DNA of 64,000 nucleotides from CALAMC01 sp964459465 (GTDB lineage: Bacteria; Zixibacteria; MSB-5A5; GN15; PGXB01): contig CAYWLR010000009.1 of the NCBI GenBank assembly GCA_964459465.1, positions 55,804-119,803 of the forward strand. Reading direction: 5' to 3'. Shown one piece after another: positions 8,683 through 17,633 of the stretch (positions are counted from its first letter, which is position 1; each line of letters begins with the position of its first letter). The notes under the pieces are model-generated. The model was not told the DNA's origin, did not search any database, and was given only the letters and a program-made list of their open reading frames with translations. A program made the position numbers and the translations under genes.

Positions 8683-9869
8683 TGGTTCAGTCCTTCCTTT
8701 ATTTCAGCCTGCCTGACCGCCGTTCGGATAACTTCGGCCAAAGCGACGCTGTGTTCGCCGGCCGCCTTCTTGCAGTCTTCGTATTCGGGCTGTAATTTAA
8801 TCCTATTGCCGAATTTTAATATCTTCACCCCGACCGGGCCATACGGCGTATCAACTCTGACAACCCGCCTTTCCAAAATGCGGCGGTTCATCGTCCGATA
8901 CCGAATCCCGGCCGTGGTGGTTTCGTAGAATATAATATCGCTTAATTTCGAGACCAAGTCCTTTTTACATATGACCGTCAATAGCTGTCCCGGACGATTC
9001 TTCTTCATATATACCGGCGTGATATAGACCTCGCTGGCCCCCTCCTGATACAACCTGTCCAGCAAATACCCATAAGTCTGCGGGATCATATCATCGATAT
9101 TGGTTTCCAGAATTTCCACTTCATCGGTCGGGACAGACGCACTTTCATCCAGATGCCCGAGAACCAGACGAAGCAAGTTGGTCCGGTCGGGGAAATCTTT
9201 TGTTCCCGCACCGTAGCTGATATTGTCTATCCTGTACGACGGCTGGCCAGGGTATCCATACATAGCCCGTAACGTGGTCAAAATCGCCGCCCCCGTGGGC
9301 GTAACCCGTTCACCTTCACCGTCGATATGCTCCACCGCAATGCCCTTGAGAATTTCCATGGTGGCCGGGGCCGGAACGGGCAGTATTCCATGTGCCGCAC
9401 GAATTACCCCCCGGCTTAACGGCACCGGGCTGGCTATGATATAATCTGGTTTAAAATAGTCGATACCGATGGCCGTACCGACAATATCGACGATGGCATC
9501 GACTGCGCCTACCTCATGGAAATGGATTTTATCCGGTGTCGTGTTATGAATCCGGGCCTCAGCTTCAGCAATTTTTCGGAAGACCGCTTCGGATATACTT
9601 TTAACTGTCTGATTATACCCCGCCTTTTCTATAATTTCAAGGATATCTTTCAAATGACGATGAACATGCCTTTCGGAAACATGCACATCTATTTTTCCGG
9701 CGGCGATATGGTTTTTTTCAACGGCCCGATATTCCAGTTCATAACCGGCCAAATTCAACCGGTCAAGATTTTCCTTGAGGTATTCAAACGGCAGGCCCAG
9801 ATGCACCAGGGCCGCCAGCATCATATCGCCGGCAATGCCTGAATAAACATCCATATAAAGAACCCGCAT
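8679..9869 (-). CDS. larC: Nickel insertion protein LarC (pyridinium-bisthiocarboxylate mononucleotide nickel chelatase)
   Basis: A 396-residue LarC in one uninterrupted frame; in Lactobacillus plantarum the two halves are joined by a frameshift. LarC inserts Ni(II), using CTP, into the pincer cofactor made by LarB and LarE. Visible hallmarks: YMDVYSGIAGDMMLAALVHL at the start, KIHFHEVGAVDAIVDIVGTA near residue 114, SPVPLSRGVIRAAHGILPVP, PTGAAILTTL, and in the C-terminal domain ETNIDDMIPQTYGYLLDRL and TPVYMKKNRPGQLLTV. An AGGAG site lies 6 bases before the ATG, which sits in the stop region of larB. The user enzyme (LarA or another racemase/epimerase) and LarE are outside the window. Confidence 0.93.
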   Translation of the reverse strand: MRVLYMDVYSGIAGDMMLAALVHLGLPFEYLKENLDRLNLAGYELEYRAVEKNHIAAGKIDVHVSERHVHRHLKDILEIIEKAGYNQTVKSISEAVFRKIAEAEARIHNTTPDKIHFHEVGAVDAIVDIVGTAIGIDYFKPDYIIASPVPLSRGVIRAAHGILPVPAPATMEILKGIAVEHIDGEGERVTPTGAAILTTLRAMYGYPGQPSYRIDNISYGAGTKDFPDRTNLLRLVLGHLDESASVPTDEVEILETNIDDMIPQTYGYLLDRLYQEGASEVYITPVYMKKNRPGQLLTVICKKDLVSKLSDIIFYETTTAGIRYRTMNRRILERRVVRVDTPYGPVGVKILKFGNRIKLQPEYEDCKKAAGEHSVALAEVIRTAVRQAEIKEGLNQ

Positions 9870-10642
9870 TATTTCTCCTTTGCCGTTATCCGGGCTATTG
9901 TGGCCGCCGCCACTCCGGCTCCGAAACCGTTATCAATGTTGACCACCGTGACCCCGGAGGCGCAGGAATTGAGCATGGCCAGAAGGGCCGCCAATCCGCC
10001 GAACGACGCCCCATAACCGACCGAGGTCGGCACGGCGATTACGGGAACATCCACCAGCCCAGCCACCACCGACGCCAGCGCGCCTTCCATCCCCGCCACG
10101 GCAATGATGACACCGGCCTTTTTAATCAACTCCCCGCCCCCAAACAGCCGATGCAAACCAGCCACTCCGACATCATATAACCTCTCCACCGGACATCCCA
10201 TAATCCAGGCCATGAGCGCCGCCTCTTCCGCGACCGGAATATCCGATGTCCCGGCCGAACATACCAAAACCATGGTATCCGTCATCATCCGGGGCTGCTT
10301 CCTGTTTCCGCCCAGAATCAGGGCCAGTCGGGCATCCGGATAATAACGGGCCGCTTTAAGTTTACCCTTTAAAATTGAAAATTGTTTTTTTTCAAGCCGG
10401 CTGATAATAACGTCCGTCCCCGCCTTTTTTAATTTTTCACCGACCATTATAATTTGCTCAACAGTCTTTCCCGGAGCATAGATAACCTCCGGCTGGCCCC
10501 GACGAATCAGTCGATGGTGGTCGATTCGAGCCATACCGACATCTTCAAAAGGCAGAAACCGCAACTTCTCCAGAGCTTGTTCGACAGACAGTGAACCGCG
10601 TTCAACCTCTGTTAATAATTTTATGAGCTTTTCTTTATCCAT
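9869..10642 (-). CDS. larB: LarB, pyridinium-3,5-biscarboxylic acid mononucleotide synthase
   Basis: A 257-residue LarB, related to the PurE class of carboxylases. It carboxylates and hydrolyses nicotinic acid adenine dinucleotide in the first step of nickel-pincer cofactor synthesis. Seen: an N-terminal region ending in the family motif RLIRRGQPEVIYAPGKT, then the PurE-like core with VCSAGTSDIPVAEEAA, YDVGVAGLHRLFG, VAGMEGALASVVAGL, PVIAVPTSVGYGASFGG and the closing NIDNGFGAG. The start overlaps the end of the dus gene by 8 bases and the stop abuts larC, so dus, larB, larC and etfA form one transcript. Confidence 0.93.
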   Translation of the reverse strand: MDKEKLIKLLTEVERGSLSVEQALEKLRFLPFEDVGMARIDHHRLIRRGQPEVIYAPGKTVEQIIMVGEKLKKAGTDVIISRLEKKQFSILKGKLKAARYYPDARLALILGGNRKQPRMMTDTMVLVCSAGTSDIPVAEEAALMAWIMGCPVERLYDVGVAGLHRLFGGGELIKKAGVIIAVAGMEGALASVVAGLVDVPVIAVPTSVGYGASFGGLAALLAMLNSCASGVTVVNIDNGFGAGVAAATIARITAKEK

Positions 10643-11612
10643 TCAAACCCGCCGCGAAAGTCAGATAATTATTCAAACATGCTTCCATTTCTTTATAAGA
10701 TTCCTGTTTCATAATATCCCGCCGCAGCTGATGTCCCTCCGGGAAACCGCGGGTGTACCAGGCCAGATGCTTGCGCATCATCCGCGATGCCACCGGGTCG
10801 GGATATTGTAACCCCATAAGTCGGGCGTGTTCCAGCGCCATTGCCACTTTCTCTGCCGGAGTTATGTCGGGAATAATACGGCCGTTTTCCAGAAATTCGC
10901 CAATCATCTTGAAAATATAAGGATTGGTCATGGCCGCCCGTCCGATCATGATGGCGTCGCAACCGGTTTCTTCAAACATCCTTTGGGCATCTTCGGGGGT
11001 TTTAATATCGCCGTTGCCTATAACCGGAATCGTTATTTCCTGTTTAAGACGTTTTATCAGGGACCAGTCGGATTTGCCGGCAAAGCCATCGGTACGGTAA
11101 CGCGGATGAAGCGTCATGGCGGCAATGCCGATCTTTTGCGCTCGCCGGCCGATTTCAAGATAGCTGGGCATATCACTCGTCCAGCCCGAGCGGGTTTTTA
11201 TAGTCACCGGGACGGTCGAATTTTCGACCGCGGCCGCCATAATTTCCTCGGCCAAACTGGGGTCTTTAAGAAGAGCCGCCCCGCCGTTTCTTTTTATAAC
11301 TTTTGGAACGGGACACCCCAGATTGATATCTATTATATCCGGACCGAATTCCATTAGCTTTTTGGCCGCCATCGCAATAAATTCAGGTTGAGAACCGAAT
11401 AACTGAATCCCTATAGGATGCTCTTCCGGAGTATGATCCAGCATACGGATGGTTTTTTTATGATTTCGGGCAAGGGCATCGGCTGAAATCATTTCCGTAT
11501 AACAAAGCGCCGCGCCATACCGCCTGGCCAGCAACCTGAAGGGCCGCTTGGAGATACCGGCCAATGGGGCCAGAATCAATTTTGAGTCGAGGTTCAAGTT
11601 TCCGATTCTCAT
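10635..11612 (-). CDS. dus: tRNA-dihydrouridine synthase
   Basis: A 325-residue flavoenzyme that reduces specific uridines in tRNA to dihydrouridine with NADPH. I start it at the ATG at 11612 because MRIGNLNLDSKLILAPLAGI is where family members begin; upstream codons in frame are not protein-like. Motifs: APLAGISKRPFR (FMN site), YTEMISADAL, DINLGCPVPKV with the catalytic cysteine near residue 98, KTRSGW, GNGDIKTPEDA and IGRAAMTNP. It is closest in pattern to DusB. It heads the larBC-etfA operon; that linkage is probably only transcriptional. Divergent from the FHA signalling operon, with about 117 bases between the two starts. Confidence 0.93.
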   Translation of the reverse strand: MRIGNLNLDSKLILAPLAGISKRPFRLLARRYGAALCYTEMISADALARNHKKTIRMLDHTPEEHPIGIQLFGSQPEFIAMAAKKLMEFGPDIIDINLGCPVPKVIKRNGGAALLKDPSLAEEIMAAAVENSTVPVTIKTRSGWTSDMPSYLEIGRRAQKIGIAAMTLHPRYRTDGFAGKSDWSLIKRLKQEITIPVIGNGDIKTPEDAQRMFEETGCDAIMIGRAAMTNPYIFKMIGEFLENGRIIPDITPAEKVAMALEHARLMGLQYPDPVASRMMRKHLAWYTRGFPEGHQLRRDIMKQESYKEMEACLNNYLTFAAGLNG

Positions 11613-11729
11613 GCCGACAATATAATTAACTCTAATTGTGTTTGCAATAAGGGCACCCGGACAAATAGGCCGTGTCTGCAACATTATGAATATGAAATAA
11701 AACATTGGGGATTATGAAAGGAGCCCCCC

Positions 11730-12419
11730 ATGCCGGAAATAATAATTAAGTTTGAAGGCAAAGTGATCGAGCGCGTGGTCGCCGAAAAAAAACGATTGAG
11801 TATCGGCCGGACGCCGGATAATGATATCATTCTCGATAATCGGGGCGTGTCCCGCAAACATGCCCAGATCGAATTTAATGAAAGCGCCGCCGTCATTATC
11901 GATAACCAATCGTTAAACGGGACATTCGTCAACAACCGTAAAGTCACCGAGGAAATCCTGCGGGATCGCGATCAGATCATGATCGGCAAATATACTCTCG
12001 AATATCATACCGATGTCTCTCGCGACGGGGTGGCGTCCAATATGGACGGAACCATGGTGCTGAACACTAAAAAGCACAAGGAACTGCTCCACAAGGATCA
12101 GCAAGACCGCGAAATCGTCAACCGCATGGGTTCGTCGGTCTTGGTGGGGGAAGATAATACCGACTTCTCGGAATACCGTATCGACCGCAATGTCACCACC
12201 ATCGGCCGGGCCAAATTCGTCCATGTTCATGCCAAGGGTTTCATGTTGTCGGGTATCCAGGCCAAAATCGTAAAAGAAGAAGAAGGCTACACACTGGTGA
12301 ATCTCGGCCGTAAAGGTAAAACCAGACTTAACGGTGAACTGGTTGATAAAAACCTTCTGAAAAACGGAGATATTATACAGGTTGGGAAATCAACATATCG
12401 TTTTGTGGAAGGTAGTTGA
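11730..12419 (+). CDS. Protein with two FHA domains
   Basis: A 229-residue cytoplasmic protein. The first FHA domain (about residues 1-95) has the full phosphothreonine-binding signature: IGRTPDNDIILDNRGVSRKH and NQSLNGTFVNNRKV. A second one (about 140-229) has TTIGRAKFVHVHAKGFMLS, NLGRKGKTRLNGELV and KNGDIIQVG, but lacks the usual serine-histidine after the GR loop, so it may not bind phosphopeptides. A strong AGGAG site precedes the ATG. It is the first gene of a three-gene plus-strand operon ending in a Ser/Thr kinase, and the kinase or one of its substrates is the natural phosphothreonine partner. Partner identity is inference. Confidence 0.88.
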   Translation: MPEIIIKFEGKVIERVVAEKKRLSIGRTPDNDIILDNRGVSRKHAQIEFNESAAVIIDNQSLNGTFVNNRKVTEEILRDRDQIMIGKYTLEYHTDVSRDGVASNMDGTMVLNTKKHKELLHKDQQDREIVNRMGSSVLVGEDNTDFSEYRIDRNVTTIGRAKFVHVHAKGFMLSGIQAKIVKEEEGYTLVNLGRKGKTRLNGELVDKNLLKNGDIIQVGKSTYRFVEGS

Positions 12420-12422
12420 TTC

Positions 12423-13151
12423 ATGAAAATTGCGCTGATATCGGACGTTCACGCAAACCTGGAAGCCCTGGATCGGGTCTTGCGCGACATCGAAAAACAG
12501 GGCGTGGAAAAAATCCACTTTCTCGGCGATGCCATCGGCTACGGCTGCAATCCCAACGAATGTGTCGATTTGATCATGAGACATTGTGATATCAAAATCA
12601 TGGGCAACCATGATTATGCCGCCCTGGGATTGGAATCAGCCGAAACCTTTAACAAGGCCGCCCGGATTTCTTTGGAATGGACACAGGCCTGCCTGAAACA
12701 GAAAACTATGGAGAAACTGGCTGATTTTGAATTATCGGCCGATTTTCTCGACTATCACCTGGTTCACGCCACACCCTTTGAACCGGAAGCCTGGCACTAT
12801 GTCTTTAATGTCGAACAGGCCGTCGATCAGTTCCATCATTTCCCGCAGTCGGTATGTTTCGTGGGGCACTCGCACGTCCCGGTGACGTTCATTCGGCAGG
12901 ATAGCGGCGAAGTAACGGCGCACATTAAAAACAAACAAAAGTTTACTGAAGATAAGAAATACCTGGTCAACGTCGGCTCCGTGGGACAACCTCGCGATAA
13001 GGATTGCCGGGCATGTTATGTCACCATCGATATAACCGGGGGAATTTTGGAATACCACCGCGTCGATTACGATATTCAAAAAACGCAGGAGAAAATGGCC
13101 AGGGCTCAAATGCCGGAGTTTCTGATCGAGCGACTCTCCGTCGGCGCATAG
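12423..13151 (+). CDS. Calcineurin-like metallophosphoesterase
   Basis: A 242-residue protein with all motifs of the two-metal phosphoesterase fold: ISDVHANLEAL (D8, H10), FLGDAIGYGCNP, IMGNHDYAALG, LVHATP and VGHSHVPV. It hydrolyses a phosphomonoester or phosphodiester; the substrate is not evident. The short form with DAIGYGCNPNEC belongs to a widespread uncharacterised bacterial group, distinct from ApaH and from PP2A-like protein phosphatases with GDLVDRG. It begins 3 bases after the FHA gene and ends 13 bases before the kinase, so the three are very probably co-expressed. Action on phosphoproteins or on a nucleotide second messenger are both possible. Confidence 0.88.
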   Translation: MKIALISDVHANLEALDRVLRDIEKQGVEKIHFLGDAIGYGCNPNECVDLIMRHCDIKIMGNHDYAALGLESAETFNKAARISLEWTQACLKQKTMEKLADFELSADFLDYHLVHATPFEPEAWHYVFNVEQAVDQFHHFPQSVCFVGHSHVPVTFIRQDSGEVTAHIKNKQKFTEDKKYLVNVGSVGQPRDKDCRACYVTIDITGGILEYHRVDYDIQKTQEKMARAQMPEFLIERLSVGA

Positions 13152-13164
13152 GCAGGTTGGGAAT

Positions 13165-15654
13165 ATGATACGGAAATTTTCGTCTTACATACTTTGTCTT
13201 CTGATTTCTTTTCTGGTCGTAGCCCTCTATGTTAATGATTTCTCGCCGCTGGTCCGACTCGAAAGTAAAGTCAACGACCTGCTCTACTCTTTCCGGGGTG
13301 AACAGGTACTGCATTCTGACATTGTCATGGTTAACATCGACGACGTGGCTATATCCAAGTACGGGCAATGGCCCTGGCATCGCGACCGCATCGCCGATCT
13401 GCTGGCGGCCGTCGGGTCCGGTGCTCCCCGAACCATTTTTATGGACCTGATTTTCGAACCTGATACCGACGAGGACATCGCCGGATATACTGACGTGCTC
13501 GCCGGGCAAATGTCCTGGGTAAAAAACGTAATCATTCCCTATCAGTTCAATCGCGCCGATTTCCAGAACGCCCGTATCAGCCGACCAGAGTACTTGTACG
13601 ATAATTCCGTGACCATCAACACTGACCTGGGTATACTCGATGAATATGCCACGGTTCTGGCCCAGAATGTATTTCTGCCTCCTCGACAGCTTTGCCAGTA
13701 TTCCGCCGGAATCGGCTTTCGCTATTCCATATTCGACGATGATCGTAAAATCCGCTGGCACCCGTTAATTATGTTCTATGATGGATTTTATTATCCGTCG
13801 GCACCGCTTCTGGCGGCAGCCAATTACCTGGGATATAAACCGTCACAGATTACCGTCCACAGCGACGGCAGGGTTTTTCTGGGGAATGTCGAAATACCGG
13901 TTAATCAGCAAACCCGCATGTTTATTAATTATAACAAACCGGGACAGTCATTCATTAAATTTTCGGCGGCCGATATTCTCGATGAGACAATCAACCTGGC
14001 CAGTCTTTCCGATAAGCTGGTGATCATTTCCCTGACCTCAACCCAGTTGACCGATTACTTCGGAACACCGGTTGCAAAGAAACTGGCGGGTGGAGAATTG
14101 CGGGGGAATGTCATTGAAAACATCATTCATTCCAATTATATGCGACGTTATGATAGCGCGCGTGGGCTCGACATGCTCCTCCTGTTCGGCCTCGGCGGCC
14201 TGTTTGCCTTCATCCTGCCCAGAGTATCGCTGAAATTCCGATTTGTTATAATCTTTATTTCGTTGTTCATTCTGGCCAACGTCAATTTTATTCTATTCAA
14301 TTCATATAATATTCTGCCTCGGACGCTATATATCGGCCTGCAAATATTCCTCCTGCTGATCGCCAGCCCGTTTCTCGAAGGCGATTTCCTGGAGCGGCTA
14401 ACGTCTAAAAAGGATGATTCTCCGAAAAAATCCGGTTGGTCCCGGCCACCCAAAGTTCGCGTGATTGAAGATACCGCGCCGACACCGCACCGCACAACGG
14501 GGCCTGATGATCTGTCGCGTCCGAAAGTCGACGAATCATCGCGGGCGACGGTCAAAATGGACTACGATAACAGTCGGCAAAAGAAAAATATTCAGGATCA
14601 GCTAAAGACCGAGATTAACCGCACTGGCGTGGAAAGGACAGAAGTTTTCGCCTCGACACCGCCGCCGGCAAACACATTCGCCGCCGCCGCTGACAATAAG
14701 GCCGATTCTCGAAGCATTGAGCATAATAATATTAATGTTGACCGGCCCACCGCTGAAACGGCTTTAAAAACGGGAAACTCTTCCGCCATCGACATGATCC
14801 CCGACAGCCAGAAGATCACGCAGCTGGGGCGTTATCAGGTCGTCGGCATACTCGGTAAGGGAGCCATGGGAACAGTGTATAAAGGCATGGACCCGGCTAT
14901 CAACCGCAATGTGGCTTTAAAAACCATTCGCCTTGATTTTGTCAATGACCCGGAAGAAATGGCCGAACTCAAAGAGCGCCTGTTCCGGGAGGCCCAGGCG
15001 GCGGGCAATTTATCACATCCCAATATTGTCACGATTTACGACGTCGGGTCGGAGAACAACCTGCAATACATCGCCATGGAATACCTCCAGGGTCAAACGC
15101 TGGAAGATTTAATCCGCAAGAAGACAAAAATGAATTATCGGATCATCTCCCAGATTATCTCGCAGATTTGCATGGCCCTTGATTATGCCCATAGCCAGGG
15201 CATCATCCACCGCGACATCAAGCCGGCCAATATCATGATCCTGACCGATTACAAAGTGAAGGTCATGGATTTCGGCATCGCCCGGGTCGATTCCTCGTCG
15301 ATGACCCGAACCGGTATTGCCATGGGTACACCCAATTACATTTCACCGGAGCAATTATCCGGCAAACAGGTCGACCGTCGCACCGATATTTTCAGCCTGG
15401 GCGTCGTGATGTACGAAATGCTGGTGCAACGCCGGCCGTTCCGCGGTGAGAATCTGACCTCGTTGATTTATAATATCGTCAACAACGACCCCGAACCGCC
15501 GTCCTCGCTGGACCCGTCTATCCCCAGCCTCTTCGACCGCGTGATAGCCAAAGCTCTGGCCAAAAATCCCGACGCGCGCTATCAGCACGCCGGCGAAATC
15601 GGCATGGCTATTTCTGATTTTATTGAATCCTTCGGAACGAAAAAGTCGGTTTAG
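13165..15654 (+). CDS. CHASE2-domain membrane Ser/Thr protein kinase
   Basis: An 829-residue receptor kinase. An N-terminal membrane segment (residues 5-25) leads into an extracytoplasmic CHASE2 sensor (about 30-330; VMVNIDDVAISKYGQWPWHR, FMDLIFEPD). Three membrane helices follow (about 332-410), then a hydrophilic linker rich in Pro, Asn and Ala (410-550). The C-terminal PknB-type kinase domain has GKGAMGTVYKG (564), the VALK lysine (K586), HRDIKPANIM (D684), DFGIAR (D702) and GTPNYISPEQL. All catalytic residues are present. CHASE2 kinases sense unknown signals outside the membrane. It closes the operon with FHA and metallophosphoesterase genes; the PP2C protein at 39175 is a plausible antagonist. 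The next gene is convergent, 2 bases away, without a visible terminator. Confidence 0.93.
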   Translation: MIRKFSSYILCLLISFLVVALYVNDFSPLVRLESKVNDLLYSFRGEQVLHSDIVMVNIDDVAISKYGQWPWHRDRIADLLAAVGSGAPRTIFMDLIFEPDTDEDIAGYTDVLAGQMSWVKNVIIPYQFNRADFQNARISRPEYLYDNSVTINTDLGILDEYATVLAQNVFLPPRQLCQYSAGIGFRYSIFDDDRKIRWHPLIMFYDGFYYPSAPLLAAANYLGYKPSQITVHSDGRVFLGNVEIPVNQQTRMFINYNKPGQSFIKFSAADILDETINLASLSDKLVIISLTSTQLTDYFGTPVAKKLAGGELRGNVIENIIHSNYMRRYDSARGLDMLLLFGLGGLFAFILPRVSLKFRFVIIFISLFILANVNFILFNSYNILPRTLYIGLQIFLLLIASPFLEGDFLERLTSKKDDSPKKSGWSRPPKVRVIEDTAPTPHRTTGPDDLSRPKVDESSRATVKMDYDNSRQKKNIQDQLKTEINRTGVERTEVFASTPPPANTFAAAADNKADSRSIEHNNINVDRPTAETALKTGNSSAIDMIPDSQKITQLGRYQVVGILGKGAMGTVYKGMDPAINRNVALKTIRLDFVNDPEEMAELKERLFREAQAAGNLSHPNIVTIYDVGSENNLQYIAMEYLQGQTLEDLIRKKTKMNYRIISQIISQICMALDYAHSQGIIHRDIKPANIMILTDYKVKVMDFGIARVDSSSMTRTGIAMGTPNYISPEQLSGKQVDRRTDIFSLGVVMYEMLVQRRPFRGENLTSLIYNIVNNDPEPPSSLDPSIPSLFDRVIAKALAKNPDARYQHAGEIGMAISDFIESFGTKKSV

Positions 15655-15656
15655 AA

Positions 15657-16121
15657 TCAGCCCGGCTCGTTATCGTCACCGGACTTGTTCTGATCGATAA
15701 TCTCTTCGGCCAAAGACAGGGCCACCCCCGACAACATGACCTCTACCCCCAATCGCGTGAAATCGCTGGAAATCAGGCTGCGATCGATACCCGAATACAG
15801 CGAACATGATGCGCCCTGCTCCACCACGAGCCCGGAAATATTTTCGGTCGTTTCGTTGACGAACGTGACTTCACCCAGTTCCTCCGAAACGACATACCCC
15901 GAACAATTATGAATCTGCAAATGGGAATTGCCGGTGTAGACGACAACCAGCATGCCGCGGGCTTTACCGAGCAGAATTTCCGGATAGATTTCCAGTATCA
16001 GAACGCGCTTTTCGCTCTGATTGGAAATCCTGATGCGAAAATGGTCACTTTCGTATAAAATTTTCTCGGCCTTTAATACCGCACTGACCCTTTTGGCATC
16101 TTCTTCTGTGAACTTATTCAT
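15657..16121 (-). CDS. Conserved-looking protein of unknown function, 154 residues
   Basis: I do not recognise a family. The start at 16121 (MNKFTEEDAKRVSAVLKAEK) overlaps the tatA stop by 8 bases; a longer reading would run through tatA in another frame and is rejected. The protein is acidic, has no signal peptide or membrane segment, and predicts a beta-rich core (HFRIRISNQSEKRVLILEIYPE, then MLVVVYTGNSHLQIHNCSGY) followed by helices. Position at the end of the purine/phospholipid/Tat operon gives little functional hint; a soluble cytoplasmic role is likely. Confidence 0.65.
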   Translation of the reverse strand: MNKFTEEDAKRVSAVLKAEKILYESDHFRIRISNQSEKRVLILEIYPEILLGKARGMLVVVYTGNSHLQIHNCSGYVVSEELGEVTFVNETTENISGLVVEQGASCSLYSGIDRSLISSDFTRLGVEVMLSGVALSLAEEIIDQNKSGDDNEPG

Positions 16122-16332
16122 GGTCTTTCTTTTTGGCGTCGCTATCTTTGGAGTCGCTGCTATCCATGGCCGATTTGATTTCATTCTGGGTATCCTTGAC
16201 AGCCGATTTGAATTCCCGAATACCCTTGCCCATGTTCCGGGCAATCTCCGGAAGACGTTTGGCACCGAACAATAAGAGGATGGCCAAAAAAACCAATGCT
16301 ATTTCCCACGGCCCCATTCCAAACATATTCAA
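16114..16332 (-). CDS. tatA: Twin-arginine translocase subunit TatA
   Basis: A 72-residue TatA/E protein. The single N-terminal membrane helix (GPWEIALVFLAILLLFG) is followed by the hinge and amphipathic helix with the invariant FG and RLPEIARNMGKGIREFK pattern, then a charged, disordered tail (DTQNEIKSAMDSSDSKDS). TatA polymerises to let folded proteins cross the inner membrane. No tatC or tatB is next to it. It starts 95 bases after the DUF4321 gene and overlaps the next reading frame by 8 bases. Confidence 0.95.
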   Translation of the reverse strand: MNMFGMGPWEIALVFLAILLLFGAKRLPEIARNMGKGIREFKSAVKDTQNEIKSAMDSSDSKDSDAKKKDHE

Positions 16333-16427
16333 CTCCTTGGCGAAATTTCTCCAACCCTGTTATTCATACCGGTCCCAAATATAATAAACGACAGAATCCT
16401 GGTAAAGTTTATATTATTCATCAAACG

Positions 16428-16700
16428 TTATATATACCACCACCTGAAATAGACAATTACGATTAATACCGCCAGCGCCGACATGAAGTTAATCTTGAAC
16501 GTCAGCCCGATCGTGAAAGCGATGGAATAAAGTTGAAAACGCATCGTATCCATGCCGATCGTGACCGACTTTGAAAACAGCGTTTTGGCCGCCCCCGGCT
16601 GCAGAAAGGACCCGATCAACTCTCCCACAAAGCCGCCAATGACCGCGGCCAGAATCAACGCCACGATTATAAACGTCAACTCACGCTTTTTCACAGCCAA
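16428..16700 (-). CDS. DUF4321-type small membrane protein
   Basis: A 90-residue protein with two or three hydrophobic segments (LTFIIVALILAAVIGGFVGE and LAVLIVIVYFRWWYI). The GxxxGExxGxFLxxG pattern after the first helix fits DUF4321, a small uncharacterised membrane family common in anaerobes. Its start overlaps the purQ coding end by 20 bases, so it is tightly coupled to it. Function unknown. Confidence 0.75.
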   Translation of the reverse strand: MAVKKRELTFIIVALILAAVIGGFVGELIGSFLQPGAAKTLFSKSVTIGMDTMRFQLYSIAFTIGLTFKINFMSALAVLIVIVYFRWWYI

Positions 16701-17391
16701 TACTCCGGTTTATGAAATTTCGAATCGATATAAACATCCTATAACCGTCGTCTGACCCCAGGATACTCTCCATAGCCCGCTCCGGGTGCGGCATCATTCC
16801 CATGACGTTCCCGGATTCGCTGACGATTCCGGCGATATTATCGGCCGAACCGTTGGGATTACTCCGATCGGTAACATTGCCCTCACGGTCACAATACCTG
16901 AAGACTATCCGGTTGTTTTTCTTCAAAAGCTCCACGTCGCCGCTGAAATTATAATAATTCCCGTCTTTGTGGGCGATCGGTATTTTAAGTACGTCACCGA
17001 CCCGGTATTCGGACGTGAAGGCAAGATCATTTCTCTCCACGCGAATATATACGTCACGTCCGCGAAAACGCAGGTCACGGTTGCGGATTAACGCTCCCGG
17101 TAAAAGCCCTGATTCCAGAAGAACCTGGAAACCGTTACAAATACCGAAAACCAACCCGCCCTTGGCGGCAAACATGGCGACCGCTTTCATAATCGGCGAA
17201 AACCTGGCGATGGCGCCGGAGCGAAGATAATCGCCATGGGCGAATCCGCCCGGGAGAATTATGACATCGCAACCCATTAGATCGGTTTCCTGATGCCACA
17301 GAAATTCCGCATCCTCGCCGATAAGCCTGGCGGCGGCGAAAGCATCATAATCGCAATTGGAGCCCGGAAATGTGACCACCCCGAATTTCAT
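16681..17391 (-). CDS. purQ: Phosphoribosylformylglycinamidine synthase, glutaminase subunit
   Basis: A 236-residue PurQ, a class I glutamine amidotransferase that supplies ammonia to PurL in the fourth step of purine synthesis. Seen: VVTFPGSNCDYD at the start, LPGGFAHGDYLRSGAIAR, the nucleophile in GLVFGICNGFQVLLESGLLP (cysteine near residue 86), and the histidine/glutamate pair in MMPHPERAME. It overlaps purS by 4 bases. The large synthetase subunit PurL, with which PurS and PurQ assemble, is not in the window. Confidence 0.96.
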   Translation of the reverse strand: MKFGVVTFPGSNCDYDAFAAARLIGEDAEFLWHQETDLMGCDVIILPGGFAHGDYLRSGAIARFSPIMKAVAMFAAKGGLVFGICNGFQVLLESGLLPGALIRNRDLRFRGRDVYIRVERNDLAFTSEYRVGDVLKIPIAHKDGNYYNFSGDVELLKKNNRIVFRYCDREGNVTDRSNPNGSADNIAGIVSESGNVMGMMPHPERAMESILGSDDGYRMFISIRNFINRSIGCEKA

Positions 17392-17633
17392 TTGTCAAAA
17401 TCCACGTCAAATTTCTCGATCACGGGATTGGCCAGAAGCTTCCGGCATATTTCCGTGACTTTCTCTTTCGAATCTTCACTATCGCTCAGTTCCAGTTCGA
17501 AAAAGCGTCCGCTTCGTACCGCTTTTATCATATCGTAACCCATGTTCTTTATAGCCTTTTCGATCGTCAGACCCTGGGGATCCAGAACGCCGTCCTTGAG
17601 ACGGACAAATACCGTTGCTTTATTCTTGCCCAT
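17388..17633 (-). CDS. purS: Phosphoribosylformylglycinamidine synthase subunit PurS
   Basis: An 81-residue PurS starting at the ATG at 17633 (MGKNKATVFVRLKDGVLDPQ); the frame extends upstream but within pssA. PurS bridges PurL and PurQ and channels ammonia. The sequence LDPQGLTIEKAIKNMGYD, VRSGRFFEL and LLANPVIEKFDVDF is diagnostic. It overlaps the pssA end by 14 bases and purQ by 4, so a purine module is embedded in a phospholipid module. Confidence 0.93.
   Translation of the reverse strand: MGKNKATVFVRLKDGVLDPQGLTIEKAIKNMGYDMIKAVRSGRFFELELSDSEDSKEKVTEICRKLLANPVIEKFDVDFDK

Noticed and set aside
8679..9869. Programmed frameshift in larC as in Lactobacillus
   Set aside because: The two LarC halves are continuous in one frame; no slippery sequence is needed.
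16122..16265. Longer N-terminus of the 154-residue unknown protein
   Set aside because: It would overlap tatA in another frame for 144 bases and is rich in Arg/Pro, unlike the rest; the ATG at 16121 with an 8-base overlap is the natural start.
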